In this document: positions 25,201 to 40,544 of the stretch, one piece after another
How the letters are laid out: each line of letters starts with the position of its first letter
How positions within the stretch are numbered: the first letter of the stretch is position 1
Source: Cherax quadricarinatus
Taxonomy: Eukaryota > Arthropoda > Malacostraca > Decapoda > Parastacidae
Direction of reading: 5' to 3'
Assembly (NCBI RefSeq): GCF_038502225.1
Contig: NW_027195547.1
Coordinates: 81,001 to 145,000 of the forward strand
Length of the DNA: 64,000 bases
Made by a program: the position numbers and the translations under genes
Notes under the pieces: generated by a model
Told to the model about the DNA's origin: nothing
The model's input: only the letters and a program-made list of their open reading frames with translations
Database searches by the model: none

Positions 25201-27104
25201 ACACAGCCTGGCCAGTACAACTGTGTGTTATTGTCATTGTGCGAGACATTAACTATGCTGACACAGCCTGGCCAGTACGACTGTGTTATTGTCAATGTGC
25301 GAGACATTAACTATGCTGACACAGCCTGGCTAGTACAACTGTGTGTTATTGTCAATGTGCGAGACATTAACTATGCTGACACAGCCTGGCCAGTACAACT
25401 GTGTGTTATTGTCAATGTGCGAGACATTAACTATGCTGACACAGCCTGGCCAGTACAACTGTGTGTTATTGTCAATTTGCGAGACATTAACTATGCTGAC
25501 ACAGCCTGGCTAGTACAACTGTGTGTTATTGTCAATGTGCGAGACATTAACTATGCTGACACAGCCTGGCCAGTACAACTGTGTGTTATTGTCAATGTGC
25601 GAGACATTAACTATGCTGACACAGCCTGGCTAGTACAACTGTGTGTTATTGTCAATGTGCGAGACATTAACTATGCTGACACAGCCTGGCCAGTACAACT
25701 GTGTGTTATTGTCAATGTGCGAGACATTAACTATGCTGACACAGCCTGGCTAGTACAACTGTGTGTTATTGTCAATGTGCGAGACATTAACTATGCTGAC
25801 ACAGCCTGGCCAGTACAACTGTGTTATTGTCAATGTGCGAGACATTAACTATGCTGACACAGCCTGGCCAGTACAACTGTGTTATTGTCAATGTGCGAGA
25901 CATTAACTATGCTGACACAGCCTGGCTAGTACGACTGTGTGTTATTGTCAATTTGTGAGACATTAACTATGCTGACACAGCCTGGCTAGTGCAACTGTGT
26001 GTTATTGTCAATTTGCGAGACATTAACTATGCTGACACAGCCTGGCCAGTACAACTGTGTGTTATTGTCAATGTGCGAGACATTAACTATGTTGACACAG
26101 CCTGGCCAGTACAACTGTGTGTTATTGTCAATGTGCGAGACATTAACTATGCTGACACAGCCTGGCTAGTACAACTGTGTGTTATTGTCAATGTGCGAGA
26201 CATTAACTATGCTGACACAGCCTGGCCAGTACAACTGTGTGTTATTGTCAATGTGCGAGACATTAACTATGCTGACACAGCCTGGCCAGTACAACTGTGT
26301 GTTATTGTCAATGTGCGAGACATTAACTATGCTGACACAGCCTGGCCAGTACGACTGTGTGTTATTGTCAATGTGCGAGACATTAACTATGCTGACACAG
26401 CCTGGCCAGTACAACTGTGTGTTATTGTCAATGTGCGAGACATTAACTATGCTGACACAGCCTGGCCAGTACAACTGTGTGTTATTGTCAATGTGCGAGA
26501 CATTAACTATGCTGACACAGCCTGGCCAGTACAACTGTGTGTTATTGTCAATGTGCGAGACATTAACTATGCTGACACAGCCTGGCCAGTACGACTGTGT
26601 GTTATTGTCAATGTGCGAGACATTAACTATGCTGACACAGCCTGGCCAGTACAACTGTGTGTTATTGTCAATGTGCGAGACATTAACTATGCTGACACAG
26701 CCTGGCCAGTACGACTGTGTTATTGTCAATGTGCGAGACATTAACTATGCTGACACAGCCTGGCTAGTACAACTGTGTGTTATTGTCAATGTGCGAGACA
26801 TTAACTATGCTGACACAGCCTGGCCAGTACAACTGTGTGTTATTGTCAATGTGCGAGACATTAACTATGCTGACACAGCCTGGCCAGTACAACTGTGTGT
26901 TATTGTCAATTTGCGAGACATTAACTATGCTGACACAGCCTGGCTAGTACAACTGTGTGTTATTGTCAATGTGCGAGACATTAACTATGCTGACACAGCC
27001 TGGCCAGTACAACTGTGTGTTATTGTCAATGTGCGAGACATTAACTATGCTGACACAGCCTGGCTAGTACGACTGTGTGTTATTGTCAATGTGCGAGACA
27101 TTAA
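16244..27104. repeat. 58/60-bp satellite array, 10.9 kb
   Basis: The unit starts GCTGACACAGCCTGGCCAGT and includes GTCAATGTGCGAGACATTAA. Units 1-36 (16244-18331) are 58 bp and nearly identical. From 18332 most units are 60 bp through a two-base gain (TGTGTTATT to TGTGTGTTATT), with occasional 58-bp units. From about 20.6 kb there are higher-order blocks of 1,374, 1,374, 1,194 and 1,434 bp, marked by GGCTAGTGCAACTG at 20611, 21985, 23359, 24553 and 25987. The 60-bp units are stop-free in several frames on both strands, giving spurious ORFs up to 407 codons. Confidence 0.98.
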
Positions 27105-27940
27105 TTAATTCTAATTTACAATTTTTTTGAAGAAATTTTTAAATTAGTTTCCAGATTAGTTATAAAGGTCTCCACTGATACCCTTCAAATTTTTAATAAT
27201 ATGTAACTGCATTATCAACTTATGCGGCACTTTGTACAGTGAGTTACAAAGCATCCATTGAGACAAAGATAACTGGAATACCAGGATAATTTCCTGGCAT
27301 CGGACAGCACCCGAAATACATCTTCTTAATGTATGTATTGGCTATAATGACCATAGAAGCAGCGACTGATTACACATTAAAAATAAGTATGGAACCCTTT
27401 CGTGAAGGTTGTCCAGTGCAGAGTAATCTGCATACAGATATTAATCATCCATATGTGATATATCCCGATCGTCTTTAAATTGATTGAGAAAAGTAAGACT
27501 TTATTGTTGGGGTCACATGAGGTACAATGAAAGAAAAGTGAAGAAATGGAGGTGATTAAGATGCACTTTCCTTTATATTTATAATTATTTTTAAAACATT
27601 GTTTTTATTTTCATCAGTAATTAGGTATCCCCGCAAGGATACCTTCAAGAGATTGCCTAATTTTATCTTTATTTTTCAGTTTTTCTTCCAATTTTCCCAT
27701 TTCATTTCGCTCATAACTCGAGAACGTCTCGCTCACTCGGCTTTTAATTTTTTTAACAAGTGTTTAAAATAACGAGGACAAAATTCATGGAACAATTAGT
27801 ATGTTGACTTAGCCTATGACAGAAGTTGCTAAGTCCATTTCCAGCATCCTGGAATGTCTGGAATCTTGTTAAACTATAATACGGTAAATAATATTCAGTT
27901 TACCTGTTCTAAACGGCTTCAATATTTAATGGTTGACACA
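27105..27940. other. Unassigned AT-rich sequence
   Basis: No gene recognised. It includes one member (27713) of a degenerate motif series, CATAACTCGAGAACGTCTCG. Confidence 0.4.
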
Positions 27941-28127
27941 TCTCTGGCCCAGGACACCACATCTCTGGCCCAGGACACCACATCTCTGGCCCAGGACACC
28001 ACATCTCTGGCCCAGGACACCACATCTCTGGCCCAGGACACCACATCTCTGGCCCAGGACACCACATCTCTGACCCAGGACACCACATCTCTGACCCAGG
28101 ACACCACATCTCTGGCCCAGGACAACA
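27941..28127. repeat. 21-bp tandem repeat, about 9 units
   Basis: The unit is TCTCTGGCCCAGGACACCAC plus A. It is 7 codons, so it is open on both strands (plus strand TSLAQDT repeated). Two units carry a G to A change (CTGACCC). No signal supports translation. Confidence 0.95.
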
Positions 28128-30010
28128 ATTATTAAGTTTGGTTTCCGTCCAGTATAATCTATTGATTTAGTAAAATAGTAAAAATCTTGTAATTGCTGGA
28201 ATGACTCCTCGCCATAACTTGAGAATGACTCATCGGATCGGCTTCACATTTTCACCACTGGTGTTGTTTCCTGAGCACAAAATCCTCGCTCCATGTGGCT
28301 CAATTTGCTAATTTTATTGAATAAACAATATTTAATTTTTCTGTTCTATAATTAAAGAATGGTTAATCTGACTGCCTTTAAAATATTATTGACAATGTTT
28401 TTTTTTAATAAGACGGCTGCTACACCGAAAATTTCCTAAAAAACGATGCAAACTTGAAATTTTACTGAAATAGTTACAAAAATGGTGACATTGGAATCAA
28501 ATCAGTTACTGAAGAATGCCTTTTCTGATCGGCTTCAAACTTCAACCATAGGAGAGCTTTATTAAACCTCAGCTTATCACTCACCTTGACATGTATAAAT
28601 ATCATTTTGTCAATTTTATTTAGCAAATTGTTTTCCTGGTAATAACCAGTGAACGCTTCTTCTGATCAGCTTCAAACCTTAAATGCTAATGTATCTTACA
28701 ATATCTTGGCATTAATTTTGGACTGTGTGGGCGCTAATTTTAAAGTTTTTATTCTTGTAAATTTAACCAAAGTTTTTTTTCTTAAATCAAAGTAATTTTT
28801 TTTTGCAGAATTTTAGAAAATTTTAAATGGAGTGCAAATAAGAACAGAAAGCTCTAAAAAATATCCTTGGTTTAGTAATGTTGTATTTAACGAGGAGAGA
28901 CTAATTTTTCGGATCATTCTCAGCAGTATTTTCGTCTGCAGTCTCTCAAATTTTCGTTTATTACTTGAGAATGTTGTATTAGATTGTCATCATATTTTCA
29001 AAGCTTGAGTCATGTAAGTTGCGCAAGATTCTTGGAGTGTTTGAACTCGTGGATGATCTATGTGTAATGTTACCTAAGTCACTCCCAGATATTACTTTCC
29101 TTGTGATAGGTGGACACAAGCTTCTATCATCACCTTCAATAATTCATCACTGGTTTATCCCACCTAGAAGAAAGTTGGTGTATTAGTAGGGTATTTACAT
29201 ACCTTTTGTCAGCTTTGATTTGCAGATGATATACTATTATTTGATATTATTACATTATTTTGCCATGTTGCCGGTGAGAGGCTCTTTTTCCAAGGAACTG
29301 GACTTATCCTTCCCATGCATGGATCGAATTTTAATGTCTTCCATTCTATAGGCCCTGTTTGACCCCTAAGGCTTTAGCGCCTTCATCTGATTAAAATATA
29401 ATTGTGAGTAGCCTAGGTCCTTATTGGTTGATACATTGTATGAAATAGATGGAAGGTTTCACGGGTGCCGGCTGTGTAGGCTGTGTAGGCTGTGTAGGCT
29501 GTGTTGGCGACAATTTTGTTGGATTCTCTGAAATGACTTGAAAACATTTTTTTTCTGATCCTGCTAAATCAAAATAGTTACTGTGAAGTAACTGGAGAAT
29601 GTCTCTTCTCATCAACAAATAAGTCAGTGTTAGATTTATTTAGTTCTCCTCGGTTATATGAACTTAATGTTCCTTTATGTGCCTACACGTCTATGTTGTT
29701 CCCTTTACACCATTGTTAAAGATTTTTACGTTATGTACACTAAGCTTACAATAAACTTTACTTGCTTTTTTAAAAGCTGTTCAGTTCTGGAATGATTTTG
29801 ACTTGTGTAGATTCCAGTTTTCACTTTCTCGGAAGAAATTGTAAAATTGAAATAATGTTTTTTTCTGCTATTATTTCTGATTGTGGCATCTGATCACCTT
29901 CTATCCTGCCTCGTTGATTATTGATAGAACAACATCTGCTCAGCTTCAGGATTATTGTGTTCCTGTATTGTATTATACACAAAGACTTCTGCAGTCGTGT
30001 GCACTGAGGC
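28128..30010. other. AT-rich sequence with a diverged recurring motif
   Basis: No gene is recognised. A motif like AACTTGAGAATG, then TC, then GATCGGCTTCA recurs at about 28213, 28505, 28640, 28963 and 29585. A 9-bp repeat GGCTGTGTA occurs four times at 29470-29507. The segment 29270-29410, with CCCTAAGGCTTTAGCGCC, looks like the 3' end of an interspersed repeat, but I could not place it. Confidence 0.4.
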
Positions 30011-31650
30011 CGAGGTCACTGTGGATTTGTAATTCAGGGATACCTTCCTCGGAGGTCACTGTGGATTTGTAATACAGGGATACCTTCCTCGGAGGTCACT
30101 GTGGATTTGTAATACAGGGATACCTTCCTCAGAGGTCACTGTGGATTTGTAATTCAGGGATACCTTCCTCGGAGGTCACTGGGGATTTGTAATACAGGGA
30201 TACCTTCCTCGGAGGTCACTGGGGATATGTAATTCAGGGATACCTTCCTCAGAGGTCACTGGGGATATGTAATTCAGGGATACCTTCCTCGGAGGTCACT
30301 GGGGATATGTAATTCAGGGATACCTTCCTCGGAGGTCACTGTGGATTTGTAATACAGGGATACCTTCCTCAGAGGTCACTGTGGATTTGTAATTCAGGGA
30401 TACCTTCCTCGGAGGTCACTGGGGATTTGTAATACAGGGATACCTTCCTCGGAGGTCACTGGGGATATGTAATTCAGGGATACCTTCCTCAGAGGTCACT
30501 GGGGATATGTAATTCAGGGATACCTTCCTCGGAGGTCACTGGGGATATGTAATTCAGGGATACCTTCCTCATAGGTCACTGGGGATATGTAATTCAGGGA
30601 TACCTTCCTCGGAGGTCACTGGGGATATGTAATTCATGGAAACCTTCCTCATAGGTCACTGGGGATATGTAATTCAGGGATACCTTCCTCAGAGGTCACT
30701 GGGGATTTGTAATACAGGGATACCTTCCTCGGAGGTCACTGGGGATATGTAATTCAGGGATACCTTCCTCGGAGGTCACTGGGGATATGTAATTCAGGGA
30801 TACCTTCCTCATAGGTCACTGGGGATATGTAATTCAGGGATACCTTCCTCAGAGGTCACTGGGGATATGTAATTCAGGGATACCTTCCTCTGAAGTCACT
30901 GGGGATATGTAATTCAGGGATACCTTCCTCGGAGGTCACTGGGGATATGTAATTCAGGGATACCTTCCTCGGAAGTCACTGGGGAAATATAATTCAGGGA
31001 TACCTTCCTCACAGGTCACTGGGGATATGTAATTCAGGGATACCTTCCTCGGAGGTCACTGGGGATTTGTAATACAGGGATACCTTCCTCGGAGGTCACT
31101 GGGGATTTGTAATACAGGGATACCTTCCTCGGAGGTCACTGGGGATATGTAATTCAGGGATACCTTCCTCGGAGGTCACTGGGGATATGTAATACAGGGA
31201 TACCTTCCTCGGAGGTCACTGGGGATATGTAATACAGGGATACCTTCCTCGGAGGTCACTGGGGATATGTAATACAGGGATACCTTCCTCGGAGGTCACT
31301 GGGGATTTGTAATACAGGGATACCTTCCTCGGAGGTCACTGGGGATATGTAATACAGGGATACCTTCCTCGGAGGTCACTGGGGATATGTAATACAGGGA
31401 TACCTTCCTCGGAGGTCACTGGGGATATGTAATACAGGGATACCTTCCTCGGAGGTCACTGGGGATATGTAATACAGGGATACCTTCCTCGGAGGTCACT
31501 GGGGATATGTAATACAGGGATACCTTCCTCGGAGGTCACTGGGGATATGTAATACAGGGATACCTTCCTCGGAGGTCACTGGGGATATGTAATACAGGGA
31601 TACCTTCCTCGGAGGTCACTGGGGATATGTAATACAGGGATACCTTCCTC
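30011..31650. repeat. 40-bp tandem repeat, 41 units
   Basis: The unit includes GAGGTCACTGGGGATATGTA followed by ATTCAGGGATACCTTCCTC. The span is exactly 41 x 40 bp. Variable sites are gtgg/gggg, tttg/atg and attc/atac. The last dozen units are nearly uniform (ATATGTAATACAG), while the left part is mixed and holds a six-unit (240-bp) duplicated block. Confidence 0.97.
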
Positions 31651-31888
31651 GGGCTGCGCCGCTACGGAAAAGCATCCAGTATTTATAATTATAATAAGAC
31701 ATGAGACAACAACTGTGAAGTTCAGATAATATTAATTATACCAGGAGAAAGAGTAATGTATATTACCTACATTTGAAATGCACATTACACCTTCACTTTT
31801 GGGGGGAATTTGCATGAAACATGGGAATAATTTTTATTAATTATGTTGAATTATTAATCTCATGGTATAGGAAAATAGGAAGTAGCAG
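31651..31888. other. Unassigned spacer between two arrays
   Basis: AT-rich with a GGGGGG run at 31801-31806. No gene seen. Confidence 0.4.
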
Positions 31889-34170
31889 AATGAGACATAT
31901 CTTCAACACTTGGGTATATCTGTTATGAATGAGACATATCTTCAACAATTGGGTATATCTGTTATGAATGAGACATATCTTCAACACTTGGGTATATCTG
32001 TTATGAATGAGACATATCTTCAACACTTGGGCATATCTGTTATGAATGAGACATATCTTCAACACTTGGGCATATCTGTTATGAATGAGACATATCTTCA
32101 ACACTTGGGTATATATATATTATGAATGAGACATATCTTCAACACTTGGATATATCTGTTATGAATGAGACATATCTTCAACACTTGGGTATATATATTA
32201 TGAATGAGACATATCTTCAACACTTGGGTATATCTGTTATGAATGAGACATATCTTCAACACTTGGGCATATCTGTTATGAATGAGACATATCTTCAACA
32301 CTTGGGTATATCTGTTATGAATGAGACATATCTTCAACACTTGGGTATATCTGTTATGAATGAGACATATCTTCAACACTTGGGCATATCTGTTATGAAT
32401 GAGACATATCTTCAACACTTGGGTATATCTATTATGAATGAGACATATCTTCAACACTTGGGTATATCTGTTATGAATGAGACATATCTTCAACACTTGG
32501 GTATATCTGTTATGAATGAGACATATCTTCAACACTTGGGTATATCTGTTATGAATGAGACATATCTTCAACACTTGGGTATATCTGTTATGAATGAGAC
32601 ATATCTTCAACACTTGGGTATATCTGTTATGAATGAGACATATCTTCAACACTTGGGTATATCTATTATGAATGAGACATATCTTCAACACTTGGGTATA
32701 TCTGTTATGAATGAGACATATCTTCAACACTTGGGTATATCTGTTATGAATGAGACATATCTTCAACACTTGGGTATATCTGTTATGAATGAGACATATC
32801 TTCAACACTTGGGTATATCTGTTATGAATGAGACATATCTTCAACACTTGGGTATATCTGTTATGAATGAGACATATCTTCAACACTTGGGTATATCTGT
32901 TATGAATGAGACATATCTTCAACACCAACACTTGGGTATATCTATTATGAATGAGACATATCTTCAACACTTGGGTATATCTGTTATGAATGAGACATAT
33001 CTTCAACATTTGGGTATATCTGTTATGAATGAGACATATCTTCAACACTTGGGTATATCTGTTATGAATGAGACATATCTTCAACACTTGGGTATATCTG
33101 TTATGAATGAGACATATCTTCAACACTTGGGTATATCTGTTATGAATGAGACATATCTTCAACACCAACACTTGGGTATATCTATTATGAATGAGACATA
33201 TCTTCAACACTTGGGTATATCTGTTATGAATGAGACATATCTTCAACATTTGGGTATATCTGTTATGAATGAGACATATCTTCAACACTTGGGTATATCT
33301 GTTATGAATGAGACATATCTTCCACACTTGGGTATATCTGTTATGAATGAGACATATCTTCAACACTTGGGTATATCTGTTATGAATGAGACATATCTTC
33401 AACACTTGGGTATATCTGTTATGAATGAGACATATCTTCAACACTTGGGTATATCTGTTATGAATGAGACATATCTCCAACACTTGGGTATATCTGTTAT
33501 GAATGAGACATATCTTCAACACTTGGGTATATCTATTATGAATGAGACATATCTTCAACACTTGGGTATATCTATTATGAATGAGACATATCTTCAACAC
33601 TTGGGTATATCTATTATGAATGAGACATATCTTAAACACTTGGGTATATCTGTTATGAATGAGACATATCTTCAACACTTGGGTATATCTATTATGAATG
33701 AGACATATCTTCAACACTTGGGTATATCTGTTATGAATGAGACATATCTTCAACACTTGGGTATATCTGTTATGAATGAGACATATCTTCAACACTTGGG
33801 TATATCTGTTATGAATGAGACATATCTTCAACACTTGGGTATATCTATTATGAATGAGACATATCTTAAACACTTGGGTATATCTATTATGAATGAGACA
33901 TATCTTAAACACTTGGGTATATCTATTATGAATGAGACATATCTTCAACACTTGGGTATATATATTATGAATGAGACATATCTTCAACACTTGGGTATAT
34001 CTATTATAAATGAGACATATCTTCAACACTTGGGTATATCTATTATGAATGAGACATATCTTCAACACTTGGGTATATCTGTTATGAATGAGACATATCT
34101 TCAACACTTGGGTATATCTATTATAAATGAGACATATCTTCAACACTTGGGTATATCTATTATGAAGGAG
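31889..34170. repeat. 39-bp tandem repeat, about 58 units
   Basis: The unit includes ATGAATGAGACATATCTTCA followed by ACACTTGGGTATATCTGTT. It is 13 codons and stop-free on both strands, giving ORFs of 685 codons (plus, MNETYLQHLGISV repeated) and 692 codons (minus, YTQVLKICLIHNR repeated). A 6-bp insertion (CAACAC duplicated) occurs at about 32923 and 33163, 240 bp apart. Nothing else suggests coding: there is no splice context, and substitutions affect all codon positions. Confidence 0.97.
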
Positions 34171-35081
34171 TTTCACTAACCAGTGACTTCATTAATCTGT
34201 TCCATTCTTGCAAGAAACGAATTTAAAGAAAGTACGTAACAAGAAATTAAAAAGGTCTGGATTTCTCAATAGATGGCGACTCCATTGTGGTGTAGCTGGT
34301 TGAGACTTGTTGTTGTCTGGCTGGACTACAGTCGAACCTTCCAAGGTGAGTGTAATTATGAGGCGCAGATTTCTGTGTGTCCTCCCTTGTAATTACATCA
34401 GTCTGTATATCATGATATTAAAACATTTATGTTATAATATCATATATGGAATGTGCTCAGTGGGATGGTTACTCTTGAAAAGTTAAGTTCCTCTTTGAGG
34501 AGATGCTGTGTTTGGGGTTCACAACTTTCAACGTCGCCATCTTGACCAGGTTGTGTAACAATGTTTGTCTTCATAATTTTGTAATGAAAGATTCTTATTT
34601 TATTTTCATTGTTTTTATTTTAGGCAAGAAGAATAAAGACGAAAATAATTTTACCCGAAATTGTCATTGCGACGTTAAATTCTTCTAGAAAATCCGGTCC
34701 GATTATTTAAAAAAAAAATCTCCTAGCAATAATTCTCTTTTGCTTTGAATTATCTTAGTTTTTACTTCACTTAAATAAGAAACATTCATAAGCCAATTAC
34801 TAGAAGACATAGAAAAAGCAAGGAAGGTGAAGTTAAATCCCATTCCTTGGATCAGGAGCTCTTCGACGTAACCCTTTGAGGGTAAAATGCCCGATACCTA
34901 CTAACTAAAACAAAACAATTCCCAGGTGGACCATAATATTAACAATAGATGAAGGAGTCAGAAGTGGACAGATTACACATGTAGTTGAGCACCAGGACTC
35001 TCAGCTGAGAACGAGGCAGCCGAGTCAGTTTTAACACAACTGGTAGAAATAGATAGAGGGTTGTGATATTTATAACAGAAA
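34171..35081. other. Mostly unassigned AT-rich sequence
   Basis: It contains the candidate small exon at 34273-34345. The 34840-34885 piece with CCTTGGATCAGGAGCTC looks like a fragment of an interspersed repeat. Nothing else is recognised. Confidence 0.35.
34273..34345 (+). other. Candidate small host exon with strong 5' splice site
   Basis: A stretch starting ATGGCG is preceded by TTTCTCAATAG (acceptor-like) and followed by AAG/GTGAGT at 34346, a near-perfect donor. It reads MATPLWCSWLRLVVVWLDYS then RTFQ. The hydrophobic segment LRLVVVWL resembles a secretion signal. Read through the donor, the frame stops at 34392. The base at -3 of the ATG is T, a weak start context. No downstream exon is recognised in the window, so this could be chance. 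It may also be an internal exon in which the ATG is incidental. Confidence 0.2.
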
Positions 35082-35676
35082 CACACAACACTGTGTGTGG
35101 TGGTAACCAGAAGTAGAACCACTGGTACACACAACACTGTGTGTGGTGGTAACCAGAAGTAGAACCACTGGTACACACAACACTGTGTGTGGTGGTAACC
35201 AGAAGTAGAACCACTGGTACACACAACACTGTGTGTGGTGGTAACCAGAAGTAGAACCACTGGTACACACAACACTATGTGTGGTGGTAACCAGAAGTAG
35301 AACCACCGGTACACACAACACTGTGTGTGGTGGTAACCAGAAGTAGAACCACCGGTACACACAACACTGTGTGTGGTGGTAACCAGAAGTAGAACCACCG
35401 GTACACACAACACTGTGTGTGGTGGTAACCAGAAGTAGAACCACCGGTACACACAACACTATGTGTGGTGGTAACCAGAAGTAGAACCACTGGTACACAC
35501 AACACTGTGTGTGGTGGTAACCAGAAGTAGAACCACTGGTACACACAACACTATGTGTGGTGGTAACCAGACGTAGAACCTGTGTGGTGGTAACCAGAAG
35601 TAGAACCACTGGTACACACAACACTATGTGTGGTGGTAACCAGAAGTAGAACCACTGGTACACACAACACTATGTG
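35082..35676. repeat. 46-bp tandem repeat, about 13 units
   Basis: The unit includes ACACACAACACTGTGTGTGG and GTAACCAGAAGTAGAACCAC. ACACA..TGTGT inside each unit is a short palindrome. One unit at about 35571-35600 is shortened. It is open in several minus frames because few stops occur. Confidence 0.95.
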
Positions 35677-36766
35677 TGGCAGTTGAGTAACACCACAACT
35701 TTAAGATATAAGCAGTAATAATATAGTAAAGACAGTTGTAGCTCACTGCTTCCTCTTAGTTCCATCTCTCCTGTGATTTCCAGGCCATTTTTCCAATGCG
35801 GTCTATTTTTACTCACTTTTTTTTAGAACAGCTTCGGTTTCAATAAGTGGAGGGTGGGGAAAGAACCATTTGCTTTTCTATTCTTGACTAATACTACATG
35901 AAATCCTTAATATAGGTAGAAGTGGACAGTTCTCACCAACTGGCCTCAGTCTGAACTTACAAAAACTTTGCTATCTGTCTTTTTCCTGGGCTTCCTTGTA
36001 CTGTTTTTTTAAACACTTTCAGTTTATTCCTCATAACATTGCCAGTGTTTGGTGTGAAGCTGTTTTTTCCTTAGAAAATAACCCAAAAACATTAGCCAGC
36101 TATAAACAATTTTCACTTCTACCGCGTACCTGAACATCATATCCGCCTTATCATTCATTGTCTACGATTCTCAGAGTGTGTTACAAGCTATCCAGAAATA
36201 TGAATCTCGTAATATCCTTGGTATACAACTTCGGTTACGTCACATATCTAGAGAAAACAAAGATGTTGTTTCTTGCTAGTGTTTCTAGCTGGCAGATATT
36301 CAGGGCAGTTAACAGGCAGACTCTGATACTCTGTCAGTTGCTGACGACCAGTGAACTTCCTGCAGCTGTATTCCTTTCCTTGATTACTTTTCGTGCTCTC
36401 TCAGCCTCTCATAAATCGCTGTCAACAATGTTGATCCGAATTAGAGGTCATCAATTTTTTTTTTCAAGCCACAACTTTGATTTTGGAGTTAGGGAAACTT
36501 CACTCTCACGATCATAAATCAGACACACATGTCTTACATACAGCTACCACATAGATAAACGACTGGCACCACTCTGCAAGAACTGTAGATTCACATTGTC
36601 AGTTCAACTTATATCAATACATTGTTTAATCTATCAGCAGGCATACAGAAGACACTTCCAACAATTAGAACACCTTAACATACTCTAGCTGACTTTTTCA
36701 CTGAAAGTCACACCTTTAACTCAGATTCATTGACTGTTTTTAATTTTATTAACCCTCTCCTCCACT
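35677..36766. other. Unassigned sequence
   Basis: No family is recognised. The 119-codon open frame at 36158-36517 has no motif I can name and lies in AT-rich sequence with poly(T) runs. I regard it as chance. Confidence 0.35.
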
Positions 36767-36776
36767 AACTCCTCTC

Positions 36777-37023
36777 TTGAAGATTGAGACACTTATGCAA
36801 TATATGGGAATCTTTATTAAAGAAACGTTTTGCCACACAGTGACTTCATCAGTCCAACACAAAGCAGAGAGGTGTAAGGAGAGGAAGAGTATGAGGTAAT
36901 CAGTTCCACAGCCTGGAGTTGATGTGGTCAATCCATCAATCTAAAAGAGTGATGGATTGACCACATCGACTCCAGGCTGAGGGACTGATTACCTCAACTT
37001 GTCGGTGTTAAACCATTTATCAC
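36777..37023. mobile_element. PLE-type foldback insertion, copy 3
   Basis: It starts TTGAAGATTGAGACACTTAT and ends GTCGGTGTTAAACCATTTAT, like copies 1 and 2. The centre is a near-perfect inverted repeat around 36940, CCTGGAGTTGATGTGGTCAA with its partner at 36955-36985. The flanks share only AACTCC (36767-36772 and 37024-37029). It is older than copies 1 and 2 by its substitutions. Confidence 0.7.
36812..36864 (-). ncRNA. Hammerhead motif, damaged
   Basis: The minus strand has CTGATGA and a partly mismatched stem II GTCAC/GTGGC, but GAAAC has become AAAAC: the conserved G after stem II is lost. It is probably inactive. Confidence 0.45.
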
Positions 37024-37030
37024 AACTCCC

Positions 37031-40261
<3,231 letters not shown>

Positions 40262-40500
40262 GGGGCTGAGTTTCAGATCCTGGCCCTATCTCTTAATTAA
40301 GGTTCACTGGAGTCTTGTTGCTAATCATATATGTCCTTGTATCTGAGTGCGGAGATTTCCTGCACCACTCACACTGTCTGGCTCAGTTCACCTGCGTACC
40401 ACTCTAAGACTGAGAAGATATTTTCTGACATACATGTTGCTAGTGCAACAATTGGGAATCTTCAATGTGTAAACGTCTCATCAAGCAGCTGTGTCACTGC
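40262..40500 (-). mobile_element. Old LINE 3' end relic
   Basis: CCACTCTAAGACTGAGAAGA and the following TATTTTCTGACATACATG align loosely with the LINE segment encoding the HRVVRKWNS region in copy B. It is heavily diverged, and it directly follows the (TG)n tract. Confidence 0.45.
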
Positions 40501-40544
40501 AATACATAGAAAAAATAGTAAAATATGAAAAGGGAATTTTGAGG

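Noticed and set aside
18594..27108. Long open frames of 250-407 codons in the satellite (VIVNVRDINYADTAWPVQLC repeats)
   Set aside because: They arise because 60-bp units are a multiple of three. Several frames on both strands are open, frames change wherever a 58-bp unit occurs, and no start, splice or codon signal is present.
27854..28135. 93-codon ORF with TSLAQDT repeats
   Set aside because: Open on both strands because the unit is 21 bp. The flanks show no coding features.
34939..35663. Minus-strand ORFs WFYFWLPPHTVLCVPVVLLL
   Set aside because: Read from the 46-bp tandem repeat in successive phases; not a gene.
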